Assembly: GCA_002005325.1 (NCBI GenBank)
Contig: CP017315.1
Span: 868,001 to 932,000, forward strand
Direction of reading: 5' to 3'
Length of the DNA stretch: 64,000 bases
Source of the DNA: Candidatus Tokpelaia hoelldoblerii
GTDB lineage: Bacteria > Pseudomonadota > Alphaproteobacteria > Rhizobiales > Rhizobiaceae
Within the stretch, counting starts at the first letter, position 1; each line of letters opens with the position of its first letter. This document shows, one piece after another, positions 16,727 through 26,578 of this stretch. Made by a program: the position numbers and the translations under genes. The notes under the pieces were generated by a model. That model had not been told where the DNA came from, searched no databases, and worked only from the letters and a program-made list of their open reading frames with translations.

Positions 16727-18523
16727 CTATTTTTCTTTTTTTATAAAAGGCGTGACGTTATTGCCTGTGGTTTGCGCTTCCTCTTCCTGCCCGTCATCTG
16801 AAAACGACAGGCCACCGGCGCGCAGCAGGGAGGAAAAACGCCCCCCCCTGGCGGCAAGCTCTTTGAAGCTGCCCTGTTCGATGAGTTTGCCCTTGTCCAT
16901 GAACAGCACAAGATCCGCATTGCGCACGGTTGACAGGCGGTGGGCGATGACCAGCGTTGTCCGGTGGCGGCTGACTAGATCAATCGCTTGCTTGACTCGG
17001 GCTTCAGTTTCAACATCCAAAGCGCTTGTCGCTTCATCCAGAATAAGAACAGGCGCATTTTTCAGCACGGCGCGGGCAATGGCAAGGCGCTGGCGTTCCC
17101 CGCCGGAAAGTTGTGAGCCGCGCTCGCCGACACTGGTGTCATAGCCGTTGCTTTTGGCCAGAATAAACTCATGCGCCGCGGCAATTCTGGCCGCCCTGCG
17201 TACATCTTCATCGGTCGCATTGCTGCGGCCAATGCGGATATTGGCGTCAATCGAGCGGTTGAAAAGGCCGGCGTCCTGAAACACCGTGGCAAAGGATTTG
17301 CGCAAGGATTCGCGCGAGACGGTGCGCGTATCGATATCATCAATAAGGATATGGCCGACTGCCGGGTCATAAACCCGTTGCAGAAGATTGATCAGTGTTG
17401 TTTTTCCTGCCCCTGTCGGGCCGACAATGGCGACAGTCTGCCCGGGATTGATGGTGAAGGAGATATCATAGATTCCCTGTTCCGAATCCTGATAGGCATA
17501 GCTCACATGGTCAAAGGTGATTTTCCCGTACACATGGGCGAGGTCCGGCAGGTTCTCCGGTTCTGCGGCGGCTTGCGTGGAATCTTCCATTTCGTAAAAA
17601 TCTTCCAGCTTGGCGCGGGACGTGATGGCAAGGTTGATAAAAGCTGAAATCTGGTCAAGCCGTCCGATCATCAATTGCGCAAAGCCGACAAAGGCAACCA
17701 CATGGCCAACAGAAAGCTGGCCGCGTGTAACAAGAAACGCGCCAAGCAGCAGCACAACAACCATGGAAATGGTCGAGGCCATGCGGTTAAGGCCGCTGGC
17801 AAGCGCCCACCAGTTTAAAACCGGATACTGAACCTTTAATAAATTGGCCGCGTAGTCGCGCAAGGCGCGTGATTCTTCGGCAATGCGGTTATAACCTTGC
17901 ACCACCGCAACATTGCTGATGGAATCTGAAACATGGGCCAGCACCGTGTGATGGTGATATTCAAGAGCGGACTGGCCGTCTTTGGTTTTGCGCATGACAA
18001 GCCGTGCAATCATCATATAGATGACACCCAGCACCACCAGCACCATGGAAAGCCGCCAGTCCATACTGATGGCGGTTGGGACAAGAACGGCAAGGGCAAC
18101 AATGGTGGAAAGATGCTGGCGCATGAATTCAAGCCAGATGGCGGAAAGGGAATCAACGGCACGCAACAGGGTATGAAGAGCATTGGATGTACCGCGTTCC
18201 TGATGCCATGAAAGCGGCATGGAGATAATCTGCTCGAAAGACCGGGTCATGACGGCGAGACGGCGGCGGTGCGCCAGCCGGTCGGCGCCGCGCGCCACCA
18301 GCACATAGGCGATAAAGTTGAAAATGCCGAAGCCGACCCAGATGGCCAATGTTGTCCTGACATCGCTTTTCTGGGAAATCGCGTCAATGACACGCCCGAA
18401 CAGGACCGGTTCCGCAATGGTGATAACAGCAAGGACGATATTGGCAAGACAGATAAAGACAGAGGCTTTTTTCTCCTCGCCGAGATAAGAAATAGCCCGC
18501 CAATAAGTCTTGAATAATGACAC
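16727..18523 (-). CDS. ndvA: Cyclic beta-1,2-glucan ABC exporter
   Basis: A fused permease-ATPase half-transporter of 598 residues that exports cyclic beta-1,2-glucan to the periplasm (NdvA/ChvA). The six-helix membrane domain contains GTSNALHTLLRAVDSL and NWWALASGLNRMAST, which are diagnostic of the family. The ATPase has GPTGAGKTT and LSGGERQRLAIARA. I chose the GTG at 18523 (read MSLFKTYW) because it matches the family N-terminus and has GGAG upstream; an ATG 27 bases upstream lacks one. The glucan synthase NdvB is not in the window. Confidence 0.93.
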   Translation of the reverse strand: MSLFKTYWRAISYLGEEKKASVFICLANIVLAVITIAEPVLFGRVIDAISQKSDVRTTLAIWVGFGIFNFIAYVLVARGADRLAHRRRLAVMTRSFEQIISMPLSWHQERGTSNALHTLLRAVDSLSAIWLEFMRQHLSTIVALAVLVPTAISMDWRLSMVLVVLGVIYMMIARLVMRKTKDGQSALEYHHHTVLAHVSDSISNVAVVQGYNRIAEESRALRDYAANLLKVQYPVLNWWALASGLNRMASTISMVVVLLLGAFLVTRGQLSVGHVVAFVGFAQLMIGRLDQISAFINLAITSRAKLEDFYEMEDSTQAAAEPENLPDLAHVYGKITFDHVSYAYQDSEQGIYDISFTINPGQTVAIVGPTGAGKTTLINLLQRVYDPAVGHILIDDIDTRTVSRESLRKSFATVFQDAGLFNRSIDANIRIGRSNATDEDVRRAARIAAAHEFILAKSNGYDTSVGERGSQLSGGERQRLAIARAVLKNAPVLILDEATSALDVETEARVKQAIDLVSRHRTTLVIAHRLSTVRNADLVLFMDKGKLIEQGSFKELAARGGRFSSLLRAGGLSFSDDGQEEEAQTTGNNVTPFIKKEK

Positions 18524-18738
18524 TGTGGAAATACTCCGGAATGATTGCAAAATGCTGAACGGTCTTTATCCGTTACAGGTATGGCAATATATAGGGTAAA
18601 AATTATTTCTGTAGCGGGAAACGAGCCAATTTTAGAGTCGGTTTGTAATGCGGCGTGATTGATGCTAGAAAGCGCCGGAAATGAAAGCGCGGATGTGTCT
18701 GGTGTTTGCGCGGTGAAAAAACTCAGGAGAAAACGGGT

Positions 18739-19731
18739 ATGAGTGCCCACAGAACCGTTGAGCAGAAAAAGGTGGCGGCAGATGAAGCCGGTATGCGGCT
18801 TGACCGCTGGTTCAAGCTGCATTATCCCGGCTTGAGTTTTGGTGCGCTGCAGAAATTTCTGCGTTCCGGCCAGATCCGGCTTGATGGCGGACGGGCGAAA
18901 TCCGACACCCGGGTGGAAGCCGGACAGGTGATCCGTGTGCCGCCGCTCGGGGTGGACGGCAAAAACAGCACACCGCTTGACCGCCATGTCATCCGTAACA
19001 AACAGGATGCGGATGTGCTGGCGCAAATGCTGCTGTATGAGGATAACAAGGTGTTTGTGTTCAACAAGCCGGCGGGGCTTGCCGTGCAGGGCGGTTCGGG
19101 TGTGACGCGCCATGTGGACGGCATGCTGGAAGCATGGCGCAGCAAACGCGGGGAAAAGCCGCGCCTTGTCCACCGGATTGACCGTGAAACTTCCGGCATT
19201 CTGGTGGTGGCGCGCACCCGCAGCGCAGCGCAGGCGCTGACAGCTTCCTTTCGGGAACGTGACACAAGGAAAACCTACTGGGCTCTGGTGCGCGGTGTGC
19301 CACGCAAAAAACAGGACAGGATTTCCACCTGGCTGGTGAAGGAAACCGGCCCGAATGGCGACAGGATGCGTGTTTGTGACCATGGCGAGCCGGATTCCGA
19401 CCATGCGGTTTCCTATTACCGTCTGATTGACAAGGCAGGGCGCGGCATTTCCTGGCTGGAGATGGAACCCCATACCGGCCGCACCCACCAGTTGCGCGTG
19501 CACGCCGCCTATATCGGCCATCCCATTATCGGCGATCCCAAATATTTCCATGCCGATGATAACTGGGTGCTGCCCGGCGGAATGCAGAACCGGCTGCATT
19601 TGCATGCGCGGCGTATCCGCATTCCCAACCCGTCCGGCGGGGTGCTTGATGTTACAGCACCATTGCCGCCGCACATGGTGCAATCCTTCAATCTTCTCGG
19701 GCTTGATGAGGAAATGGCGGATGACAACTGA
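18739..19731 (+). CDS. rluC: RluA-family 23S rRNA pseudouridine synthase (RluC-like)
   Basis: A 330-residue enzyme. An N-terminal S4 RNA-binding domain (about 12-75) precedes the catalytic domain with HRIDRETSGILVVA, which carries the catalytic Asp, and HTGRTHQLRVH. The start at 18739 follows AGGAG. S4 plus RluA-type domains suggest RluC or RluD activity; length and the HVDGMLEAWR region favour RluC, but the target uridines are inferred. It overlaps the next gene by 11 bases, so they probably form one operon. Confidence 0.86.
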   Translation: MSAHRTVEQKKVAADEAGMRLDRWFKLHYPGLSFGALQKFLRSGQIRLDGGRAKSDTRVEAGQVIRVPPLGVDGKNSTPLDRHVIRNKQDADVLAQMLLYEDNKVFVFNKPAGLAVQGGSGVTRHVDGMLEAWRSKRGEKPRLVHRIDRETSGILVVARTRSAAQALTASFRERDTRKTYWALVRGVPRKKQDRISTWLVKETGPNGDRMRVCDHGEPDSDHAVSYYRLIDKAGRGISWLEMEPHTGRTHQLRVHAAYIGHPIIGDPKYFHADDNWVLPGGMQNRLHLHARRIRIPNPSGGVLDVTAPLPPHMVQSFNLLGLDEEMADDN

Positions 19732-20467
19732 CAGGGAAAAAGCGGTTGCGCTTGCCAGGCCGCCCTTGCCGAAACGTTTTTACAAGGTTGTGAGTGTTGC
19801 CCGGCAAGAGGGTGGATTTGCTGTGTTGCTGGATGGCAGGCCGGTGAAAACACCCGCGCGGCATGCCTTGTTATTGCCCGCAGAAGCGCTGGCAAACCTT
19901 GTCGCTGATGAGTTCCGCCTGCAGGATGCAGTGATTGATCCGGCAAAAATGCCGATAACGCGGCTTGTCAACACGGTGGTGGATGGTATTGCCGCCGACC
20001 CGCAGCCGGTTCTGGAAGATATGTTGCGTTTTGCCGCCAATGATATGTTGTTTTACCGTGCGGAAAGCCCGAAGGAACTGGTTGCCCGCCAGAGCGGGCA
20101 ATGGGATGCCGTGCTGGATTGGGCGCAGAGCCATATCGGCGCGCACTTTGTAACGGGGGCGGGCATGATGCATATTGAACAGCCGCGCGAAGCTGTAGCG
20201 GCTGTCAGTGTGTATCTGCGTCAATATATTTCGCCATTTTCCATTGCCGCGCTTCACGCGATCACGACTTTGACCGGCTCGGCATTGCTGGCGCTTGCCA
20301 TAGCTGCCGGGGAACTTGATGTGGCGACAGGCTGGCGGCTTGCCCATCTTGAGGAAGACTGGACGATAGAGCATTGGGGCGAGGATGAGGAAGCGGCAAT
20401 GCGGCGCAGGAACCGTGAAAACGAGTTATACGCCGCTGCCGCTGTTTTAGCTGCAAGCCGGGGTTAA
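19721..20467 (+). CDS. ATP12-family F1-ATPase assembly chaperone
   Basis: A 248-residue protein of the ATP12 family, present in mitochondria and alphaproteobacteria. In mitochondria it binds the F1-alpha subunit during assembly. Family features are RFYKVVSVARQEGGFAVLLD, then KTPARHALLLPAEALA, and WRLAHLEEDWTIEHWGEDEEA. The ATG at 19721 lies inside the 3' end of the pseudouridine synthase gene. It overlaps marC by 4 bases tail to tail. Bacterial function is inferred from the mitochondrial homologue. Confidence 0.87.
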   Translation: MTTDREKAVALARPPLPKRFYKVVSVARQEGGFAVLLDGRPVKTPARHALLLPAEALANLVADEFRLQDAVIDPAKMPITRLVNTVVDGIAADPQPVLEDMLRFAANDMLFYRAESPKELVARQSGQWDAVLDWAQSHIGAHFVTGAGMMHIEQPREAVAAVSVYLRQYISPFSIAALHAITTLTGSALLALAIAAGELDVATGWRLAHLEEDWTIEHWGEDEEAAMRRRNRENELYAAAAVLAASRG

Positions 20468-21090
20468 TTTGACAAGAACAATGTGCGGATACCATCGGCG
20501 ATAAACTGGATTGCCAGTGCCGCCAGCAAGACGCCGAACAATCGTGTGACAATAGAACGGCCGGTATTGCCCAGCAGTTTTTCAAACGGCACAGCAAGCA
20601 GCATAAACAGATAAGCGATAATAATTGTCGCCAGCAGCACCAGCAGCATAATGGCTGCATCGTCGAAACCGTGATTGTGGCTGGCCATGAGGATTGTCGC
20701 CGAGATGGCGCCCGGCCCGGCAATCAGCGGTATAGCCAGCGGGAAGGCGGCGATATTGCGGATATGGTCGCGTGTTACGGCGACCTCTGCGGTTTTTTCC
20801 TTACGTTCAGTGCGTTTTTCAAAAATCATTTCAAAGGCGATGAAAAACAGCAAAATACCACCGGCGACGCGAAATGCGCCCAGTGATATGCCAAGCATTG
20901 CCAGAACCTGCATGCCGCCCAGCGCAAACAGCGTCAAAATCCCGAAAGCGATCAAAGAGGCCGTTAAAGCGGTCTGGTGTTTTTCATGGCGGTTCATGCT
21001 GTAGGTCAGCCCCAGAAAAATCGGGATCAACCCGGGCGGGTCAACCGTTACCAGAAGTGTTATAAACGCCTGAAGCCAACTGTCCTGCAT
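20464..21090 (-). CDS. MarC family integral membrane protein
   Basis: A 208-residue membrane protein with six predicted helices, matching MarC/UPF0056 in length and in the N-terminal VTVDPPGLIPIFLGLT and central PLAIPLIAGPGAISATI motifs. The family was once linked to multiple antibiotic resistance but has no proven function. It is divergent from gyrA across about 250 bases. Confidence 0.85.
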   Translation of the reverse strand: MQDSWLQAFITLLVTVDPPGLIPIFLGLTYSMNRHEKHQTALTASLIAFGILTLFALGGMQVLAMLGISLGAFRVAGGILLFFIAFEMIFEKRTERKEKTAEVAVTRDHIRNIAAFPLAIPLIAGPGAISATILMASHNHGFDDAAIMLLVLLATIIIAYLFMLLAVPFEKLLGNTGRSIVTRLFGVLLAALAIQFIADGIRTLFLSN

Positions 21091-21346
21091 TGCGCCCTGT
21101 TCCTGTTATGGCCGAATTGCTTTTGATAAAAATGCTTTATATATACAAACAAGAGGTAAAAAACGCTTTTATTTCGCGCGTTTTCTCCCCGGAAATCCTT
21201 CTTCATCCACTGTTTTTTGTGGGTGGGATTTAACTGATTGAAATAAAAGGTTATTTTTCAGCCGTTTGTCCGGGGTGGAATTGGCCTTTTGCGTTGGAAT
21301 TGGCTATAACTGTAAAAAACGAATCTATCAGGAATTGGTTGCGCTC

Positions 21347-24133
21347 GTGAGTGATGAGATATTGCCGCCGGAAGACGGTATTGCAAATGGTATTGAACCG
21401 GTAAATATTATTGAGGAAATGCAGCGTTCTTATCTCGATTATGCGATGAGCGTGATCGTATCGCGGGCGCTGCCTGATGTGCGCGATGGCTTCAAGCCGG
21501 TGCACCGCCGTATTCTCTATGCCATGAATGAGATGGGCCTTGTCTGGAACAAGGCCTATCGTAAATCTGCCGGTGTTGTCGGTGAGGTGATGGGTAAATT
21601 CCACCCTCATGGTGACGCCTCCATTTATGATGCCCTTGTGCGTATGGCGCAGGATTTCTCGCTGCGTGACCCGGTGATTGACGGGCAGGGCAATTTCGGT
21701 TCCATTGATGGTGACCCGCCGGCGGCCATGCGTTATACCGAATGCCGGCTGGAAAAGATTTCAGAAACGCTGCTGGCTGATATTGACAAGGAAACGGTTG
21801 ATTTTCAGGACAATTATGACGGACGCGAAAAAGAGCCGGTCGTGCTGCCGGCGCGTTTTCCCAATCTGCTGGTCAACGGTTCGGGCGGTATCGCTGTTGG
21901 CATGGCCACCAATATTCCGCCGCATAACCTGCGCGAAGTGATCAATGGCTGCGTGGCGCTGATTGACAATCCGGCCATGTCGCTGGACGAGATGATTGAA
22001 ATTATCCCGGGGCCGGATTTTCCGACCGGCCGTATTATTCTGGGGCGGTCGGGGATCCGCTCGGCTTATGAAACCGGCCGCGGCTCGGTGATTATGCGCG
22101 CCAGGGTGGAAATTGAACAGGGGCGCAATGACCGCGATGTCATTGTCGTGACGGAAGTCCCTTATCAGGTCAACAAGGCGGCGATGATTGAGAAAATCGC
22201 CGAACTGGTGCGGGATAAACGCATTGAGGGTATTTCTGACCTGCGGGATGAATCCGACCGTGACGGTTACCGCGTGGTGATTGAGCTGAAGCGTGATGCT
22301 GTTGCTGATGTCGTGCTCAACCAGCTTTACCGTTATACGCCGCTGCAAACTTCTTTCGGCTGCAATATGGTGGCGCTGAATGGCGGCCGGCCGGAGCAGA
22401 TGGGCTTGCTTGACATGCTGCGCGCTTTTGTCTCCTTCCGTGAGGAAGTGGTGAGCCGCCGTACCAAATATCTGCTGCGCAAGGCGCGCGAGCGGGCGCA
22501 TGTGCTGGTTGGCCTTGCTATTGCCGTCGCCAATATTGATGAGGTGATTGCGCTTATCCGCCGTGCGCCTGACCCGGCCACTGCGCGTGAACAGTTGATG
22601 GAACGGCGCTGGCCGGCGGCAGATGTGGTAACGCTTATCCGTCTGATTGATGACCCGCGCCACATTATCCATGAGGATAATACCTATAATCTGTCAGAAG
22701 AACAGGCGCGCGCCATTCTTGATTTGCGTTTGCAGCGTCTGACAGCTTTGGGGCGTGATGAGATTGCCGGTGAGCTGAATACGATCGGCATGGAAATTGC
22801 TGATTATCTTGATATTCTGGCCTCACGCTTGCGGATTATGACGATTGTCAAGGATGAGATGATTGCGCTCCGTGATGAATTCGGCACGGACCGGCGTACA
22901 AATTTCGGCCTCGGCGGGGCGGAAATGGATGATGAAGACCTGATTGCGCGTGAGGATATGGTGGTGACGGTCAGCCACACCGGCTATATCAAGCGGGTGC
23001 CGCTTTCAACCTACCGCGCGCAGCGCCGCGGGGGTAAGGGCCGCTCCGGCATGGCGACCAAGGAAGAGGATTTTGTCACGCGGCTGTTTGTCGCCAATAC
23101 GCACCAGCCGGTGCTGTTCTTCTCCTCGCGCGGTATTGTCTATAAGGAAAAGGTCTGGCGGTTGCCGGTCGGCACGCCGCAGTCACGCGGCAAGGCGCTG
23201 ATCAATATGCTGCCGCTGCAACGGGGTGAGCGTATCACGACTATTATGCCGCTGCCGGAGGATGAGGCAAGCTGGGCGGAACTTGATGTGATGTTCTCGA
23301 CGACACGCGGCACAGTGCGCCGCAACAAGCTGTCGGATTTTGTCCAGGTCAACCGCAATGGCAAGATCGCGATGAAGCTGGAAGAGGAAAGTGACGAGAT
23401 TCTTTCGGTTGAAACCTGTACGGCGGATGATAATGTGTTGCTGACGACAGCAAACGGCCAGTGCATCCGCTTTCCGGTAACGGATGTGCGGGTGTTTGCC
23501 GGCCGCAATTCCATCGGGGTGCGCGGCATCAATCTTGCCAGGGGCGACACGGTTATTTCCATGGCTGTACTCAGGGCTGTGGAAGCGGCACCGGCAGAGC
23601 GCGCCGCTTATATCAAGCGCGCCATTGCGGAGCGGCGGGTTCCCGGGGCCGAGGCTGAAGCCGAAGACGTTGTCAGCCATGATGAAGAGGCGGTGGAAGA
23701 TACTGAGCTCAGTGATGAGCGCTATGACGATTTGCGCGCGCGTGAGCAGATGGTGCTGACGGTGAGCGAATTCGGCTATGGCAAGCGCGCGTCCTCTTAT
23801 GATTTCCGTGTCTCCGGGCGTGGCGGTAAGGGTATCAAGGCAACGGATACTTCCAAGACAAAAGAAATCGGCAAACTGGTCGCAGCATTTCCGGTTGAAG
23901 ACGGTGACCAGTTGATGCTCGTTTCCGATGGCGGGCAGCTTATCCGCGTACCGGTTGAAGGTATCCGCATTGCCGGGCGTTCTACCAAGGGGGTGACTAT
24001 CTTCCATACGGCGAAGGGCGAGCGGGTGGTATCGGTTGAACGTATCTCGGAAGCAGATGAGGAAGAGGGGGAAGTGATTGCCGCCAGTGAAGACGTCGTG
24101 GTGGAAAACGCTGAGCCAGCAATAGAAAAATAA
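21347..24133 (+). CDS. gyrA: DNA gyrase subunit A
   Basis: A protein of 928 residues if started at the GTG at 21347, which gives the family-like lead before GIEPVNIIEEMQRSYLDYAM; an upstream TTG is less likely. The catalytic Tyr is Tyr130 in MRYTECRL. The quinolone region reads MGKFHPHGDASIYDALVRMA, with Ala91 (E. coli Ser83) and Asp95 (E. coli Asp87). The C-terminal domain has six-bladed wrapping repeats, the GyrA box-like RRGGKGRSG and an acidic insertion near residues 770-800. It makes negative supercoils together with GyrB, which is not in the window. Confidence 0.97.
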   Translation: MSDEILPPEDGIANGIEPVNIIEEMQRSYLDYAMSVIVSRALPDVRDGFKPVHRRILYAMNEMGLVWNKAYRKSAGVVGEVMGKFHPHGDASIYDALVRMAQDFSLRDPVIDGQGNFGSIDGDPPAAMRYTECRLEKISETLLADIDKETVDFQDNYDGREKEPVVLPARFPNLLVNGSGGIAVGMATNIPPHNLREVINGCVALIDNPAMSLDEMIEIIPGPDFPTGRIILGRSGIRSAYETGRGSVIMRARVEIEQGRNDRDVIVVTEVPYQVNKAAMIEKIAELVRDKRIEGISDLRDESDRDGYRVVIELKRDAVADVVLNQLYRYTPLQTSFGCNMVALNGGRPEQMGLLDMLRAFVSFREEVVSRRTKYLLRKARERAHVLVGLAIAVANIDEVIALIRRAPDPATAREQLMERRWPAADVVTLIRLIDDPRHIIHEDNTYNLSEEQARAILDLRLQRLTALGRDEIAGELNTIGMEIADYLDILASRLRIMTIVKDEMIALRDEFGTDRRTNFGLGGAEMDDEDLIAREDMVVTVSHTGYIKRVPLSTYRAQRRGGKGRSGMATKEEDFVTRLFVANTHQPVLFFSSRGIVYKEKVWRLPVGTPQSRGKALINMLPLQRGERITTIMPLPEDEASWAELDVMFSTTRGTVRRNKLSDFVQVNRNGKIAMKLEEESDEILSVETCTADDNVLLTTANGQCIRFPVTDVRVFAGRNSIGVRGINLARGDTVISMAVLRAVEAAPAERAAYIKRAIAERRVPGAEAEAEDVVSHDEEAVEDTELSDERYDDLRAREQMVLTVSEFGYGKRASSYDFRVSGRGGKGIKATDTSKTKEIGKLVAAFPVEDGDQLMLVSDGGQLIRVPVEGIRIAGRSTKGVTIFHTAKGERVVSVERISEADEEEGEVIAASEDVVVENAEPAIEK

Positions 24134-24197
24134 ATCTTCATAAACCATCTCGTTGTCCATTAAAACCTTGATGATGTTGTATATCAGGTGGAATAAT

Positions 24198-24833
24198 ATG
24201 GTTATCGATTTGAATTTGCTGTTTTTATATGTTGTTGCGGTTATTTCGCTGATTATTATCCCCGGGCCTGTTATTCTTCTGGTAACAGGGGCGGGGCTTT
24301 CCGGCGGTGCGGGCAAGGCCTTGCGAACGATCTTTGGCACGAATCTTGCCTCTCTTGTGCTGATTGTGTTTTCTGTTCTTGTGGTGAAGGGACTCTTTGC
24401 CGTTAATGAAATCGCGTTCAATGTGCTGAAATTTGCCGGTGCCTGTTATATTGCCACTATGGGCTGGGAAGTCTTGCGGGAAACAAGGCGGGCTTCGCGG
24501 CAACAGGATACCATTCAGCCGCGTATCGGCGGGCTGGTTCGCGGTTTTGTTATCGGCATATCAAACCCTAAGGATATTTTATTCTTTGTTGCATTCTTCC
24601 CGCAATTTATGACTATCACCAATGATAACAATGCCAGTATCGCCCTTCTGACAATGACATGGATTATTCTTGATTTTGCTACGCTTATGCTGGTTTACCT
24701 TCTGGTGCAAAAATTGCTGAAACCTTCTGTGCATCGTGTTATGATGCTCGTATCCGGCATATTGCTTCTTCTTGTTGCCCTTGGTTCAATCGCCATGACA
24801 TCGGTTGACCTTTTCAGGATAAGCGGCATCTAG
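24198..24833 (+). CDS. LysE/RhtB family amino-acid exporter
   Basis: A 211-residue membrane protein with about six helices. The N-terminal PGPVILLVTGAGLSGGAGKAL and central GISNPKDILFFVAFFPQF motifs are typical of the LysE/RhtB superfamily, which exports amino acids or homoserine lactones. The ATG at 24198 follows AGGTGG. It sits between gyrA and coaD, which are usually closer in relatives, so it is probably an insertion in this lineage. The substrate is unknown. Confidence 0.88.
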   Translation: MVIDLNLLFLYVVAVISLIIIPGPVILLVTGAGLSGGAGKALRTIFGTNLASLVLIVFSVLVVKGLFAVNEIAFNVLKFAGACYIATMGWEVLRETRRASRQQDTIQPRIGGLVRGFVIGISNPKDILFFVAFFPQFMTITNDNNASIALLTMTWIILDFATLMLVYLLVQKLLKPSVHRVMMLVSGILLLLVALGSIAMTSVDLFRISGI

Positions 24834-24861
24834 AAAATAAAGAAACAGACAGGGATTTATC

Positions 24862-25359
24862 ATGACACAAACGGCACTTTACGCGGGGTCGTTTGACCCG
24901 ATAACCAACGGGCATATGGATGTGTTGAAAGCAGGCCTTGGCTTGGCGGAAAAAATTATTGTCGCAATCGGGGCGCATTCAAGTAAAAAACCGCTTTTGA
25001 GTTTTGCAGAGCGGGAAGAGCTTATTCGCGCTGTGGTAAAAGCGCAATTGCCCAAAGTGGCAAAACGTATTGAAGTGATCGCCTTTGACGGCTTGCTGGT
25101 GGATACTGCCCGTAAAGCCGGTGCTTCCATTATTATCCGCGGTTTGCGGAACAGTACGGATTTTGATTATGAAATGCAGATGGCGGATATGAATGCTGCT
25201 CTTGCGCGGGATATTCAAACAGTTTTTGTGCCCGCAGGAAGTGCTGTCCGCTCTATTACCGCCACACTGGTGCGCCAGATTGCCGCTATAGGAGGGGATA
25301 TTTCGCCTTTCGTGCCTGCCCTTGTGGCGCAGGTGCTTGAAAGAAAGCTTCGCGTTTAA
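24862..25359 (+). CDS. coaD: Phosphopantetheine adenylyltransferase
   Basis: A 165-residue nucleotidyltransferase for the penultimate step of CoA synthesis, joining ATP and 4'-phosphopantetheine. The active-site motif is GSFDPITNGHMD, close to the start. IIIRGLRNSTDFDYEMQMA binds the pantetheine arm, and the C-terminal SITATLVRQIA region binds ATP. Length is normal. It is 11 bases upstream of ppiA and probably co-transcribed with it. Confidence 0.96.
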   Translation: MTQTALYAGSFDPITNGHMDVLKAGLGLAEKIIVAIGAHSSKKPLLSFAEREELIRAVVKAQLPKVAKRIEVIAFDGLLVDTARKAGASIIIRGLRNSTDFDYEMQMADMNAALARDIQTVFVPAGSAVRSITATLVRQIAAIGGDISPFVPALVAQVLERKLRV

Positions 25360-25370
25360 AGGAGAATCTG

Positions 25371-25961
25371 ATGAATATCTTTCATAAAATATGCTCTGCC
25401 ATGGTCTTTATGATGGCGGCTTTTGCCTTTGCTGTGCCGGCGCAGGCGGCAGATCAGGACAATATCCTTGTGCTGGCTTTGCAAAACGGTGATGTCGCTA
25501 TTCAATTACGCCCTGACTTGGCTCCCAAACACGTGGAACAGATTAAAAAGCTGGTGCGGGAAGGCGCGTATGACAATGTGGTGTTCCACCGTGTGATTGA
25601 CGGCTTTATGGCGCAGACGGGCGATGTGCAGTATGGCAATAAAAAACATGGCTATAATGCCGCCGCTGCCGGGACCGGCGGGTCGAAACACGGTAATATC
25701 CCGGCTGAGTTTTCCAAAGAACCGTTCAGGCGTGGCACTGTCGGCATGGCGCGGGCGCAGGCCCCGGATTCCGCCAATTCACAGTTTTTTATCTGTTTTG
25801 CCGATGCCCCGTTTTTGAATGGCCAGTATACGGTTATCGGCACTGTTATCAAAGGCATGGATGTGGTTGACCGCATTAAAAAAGGCGACAGTAACAATAA
25901 TGGCGCAGTAAAAAATCCCGATGCGATTGTTAAGGCTTCACTGGTTTCAGAAGTAAAATAA
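25371..25961 (+). CDS. ppiA: Periplasmic cyclophilin-type peptidyl-prolyl isomerase
   Basis: A 196-residue cyclophilin with a signal peptide (about 26 residues, ending FAVPAQA-AD), so it acts in the periplasm. Catalytic elements include NVVFHRVIDGFMAQTGD and ANSQFFICFADAPFLNGQYT. A cytosolic paralogue, ppiB, follows at once and shares long blocks. A terminator hairpin at 25974 separates the two. Confidence 0.93.
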   Translation: MNIFHKICSAMVFMMAAFAFAVPAQAADQDNILVLALQNGDVAIQLRPDLAPKHVEQIKKLVREGAYDNVVFHRVIDGFMAQTGDVQYGNKKHGYNAAAAGTGGSKHGNIPAEFSKEPFRRGTVGMARAQAPDSANSQFFICFADAPFLNGQYTVIGTVIKGMDVVDRIKKGDSNNNGAVKNPDAIVKASLVSEVK

Positions 25962-25973
25962 ACAGTCATTCTG

Positions 25974-26014
25974 CAGGAAAAGCGCCTGGAAATGCTTTTC
26001 CTGTTTGCTTTTTT
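25974..26014 (+). terminator. Intrinsic terminator after ppiA
   Basis: CAGGAAAAGC at 25974-25983 pairs perfectly with GCTTTTCCTG at 25994-26003 around a 10-base loop, followed by a T-rich run. It lies 12 bases after the ppiA stop. Confidence 0.75.
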
Positions 26015-26062
26015 GCTGCAATTATGCGACGCAAAGCACGTTTTTTACTGGAGATACACTGA

Positions 26063-26569
26063 ATGGCTTATAAAGACCCTGAAAATACACTTGTTCTGGA
26101 AACCACCAAGGGTGATGTGGTGATTGAACTGCTGTCCGGCCTTGCGCCCGGCCATGTGGCGCGGATCAAGGAACTGGCTCGGGAAGGCGCGTATGACAAT
26201 GTGGTTTTTCACCGTGTGATTGATGGTTTTATGGCGCAGACGGGTGACGTGCAGTATGGGAAAATCGATTCCGCCGATTTTGACGCAGCAAGCGCGGGCA
26301 TGGGCGGCTCTGACAAGCCGGATCTGAAAGCCGAGTTTTCCAATACATCCCATATACGCGGCACGGTTTCCATGGCGCGGACGCAGAGCCCCAATTCCGC
26401 CAATTCGCAATTTTTTATCTGTTTTGAGGATGCACCATGGCTCAACCGGCAATATACGGTCTGGGGACAAGTGGTTGAAGGCATGGAGAATGTCGATAAG
26501 CTTGAGCGCGGCGAACCGGTGAAAAATCCTGATAAAATCGTCAAAGCCCGTATTGCCGCGGATTCCTGA
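26063..26569 (+). CDS. ppiB: Cytoplasmic cyclophilin-type peptidyl-prolyl isomerase
   Basis: A 168-residue cyclophilin without a signal peptide. It shares NVVFHRVIDGFMAQTGDVQY and SANSQFFICFEDAPWLNRQY with the ppiA product, so the two are paralogues, one periplasmic and one cytoplasmic. An insertion around SADFDAASAGMGGSDKPDL is typical of alphaproteobacterial members. It lies 9 bases upstream of queA. Confidence 0.93.
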   Translation: MAYKDPENTLVLETTKGDVVIELLSGLAPGHVARIKELAREGAYDNVVFHRVIDGFMAQTGDVQYGKIDSADFDAASAGMGGSDKPDLKAEFSNTSHIRGTVSMARTQSPNSANSQFFICFEDAPWLNRQYTVWGQVVEGMENVDKLERGEPVKNPDKIVKARIAADS

Positions 26570-26578
26570 TGGTATCTG

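Noticed and set aside
18247..19683. Open frame of 478 codons on the minus strand opposite rluC and part of ndvA
   Set aside because: It overlaps two well-supported genes and its translation shows no family features.
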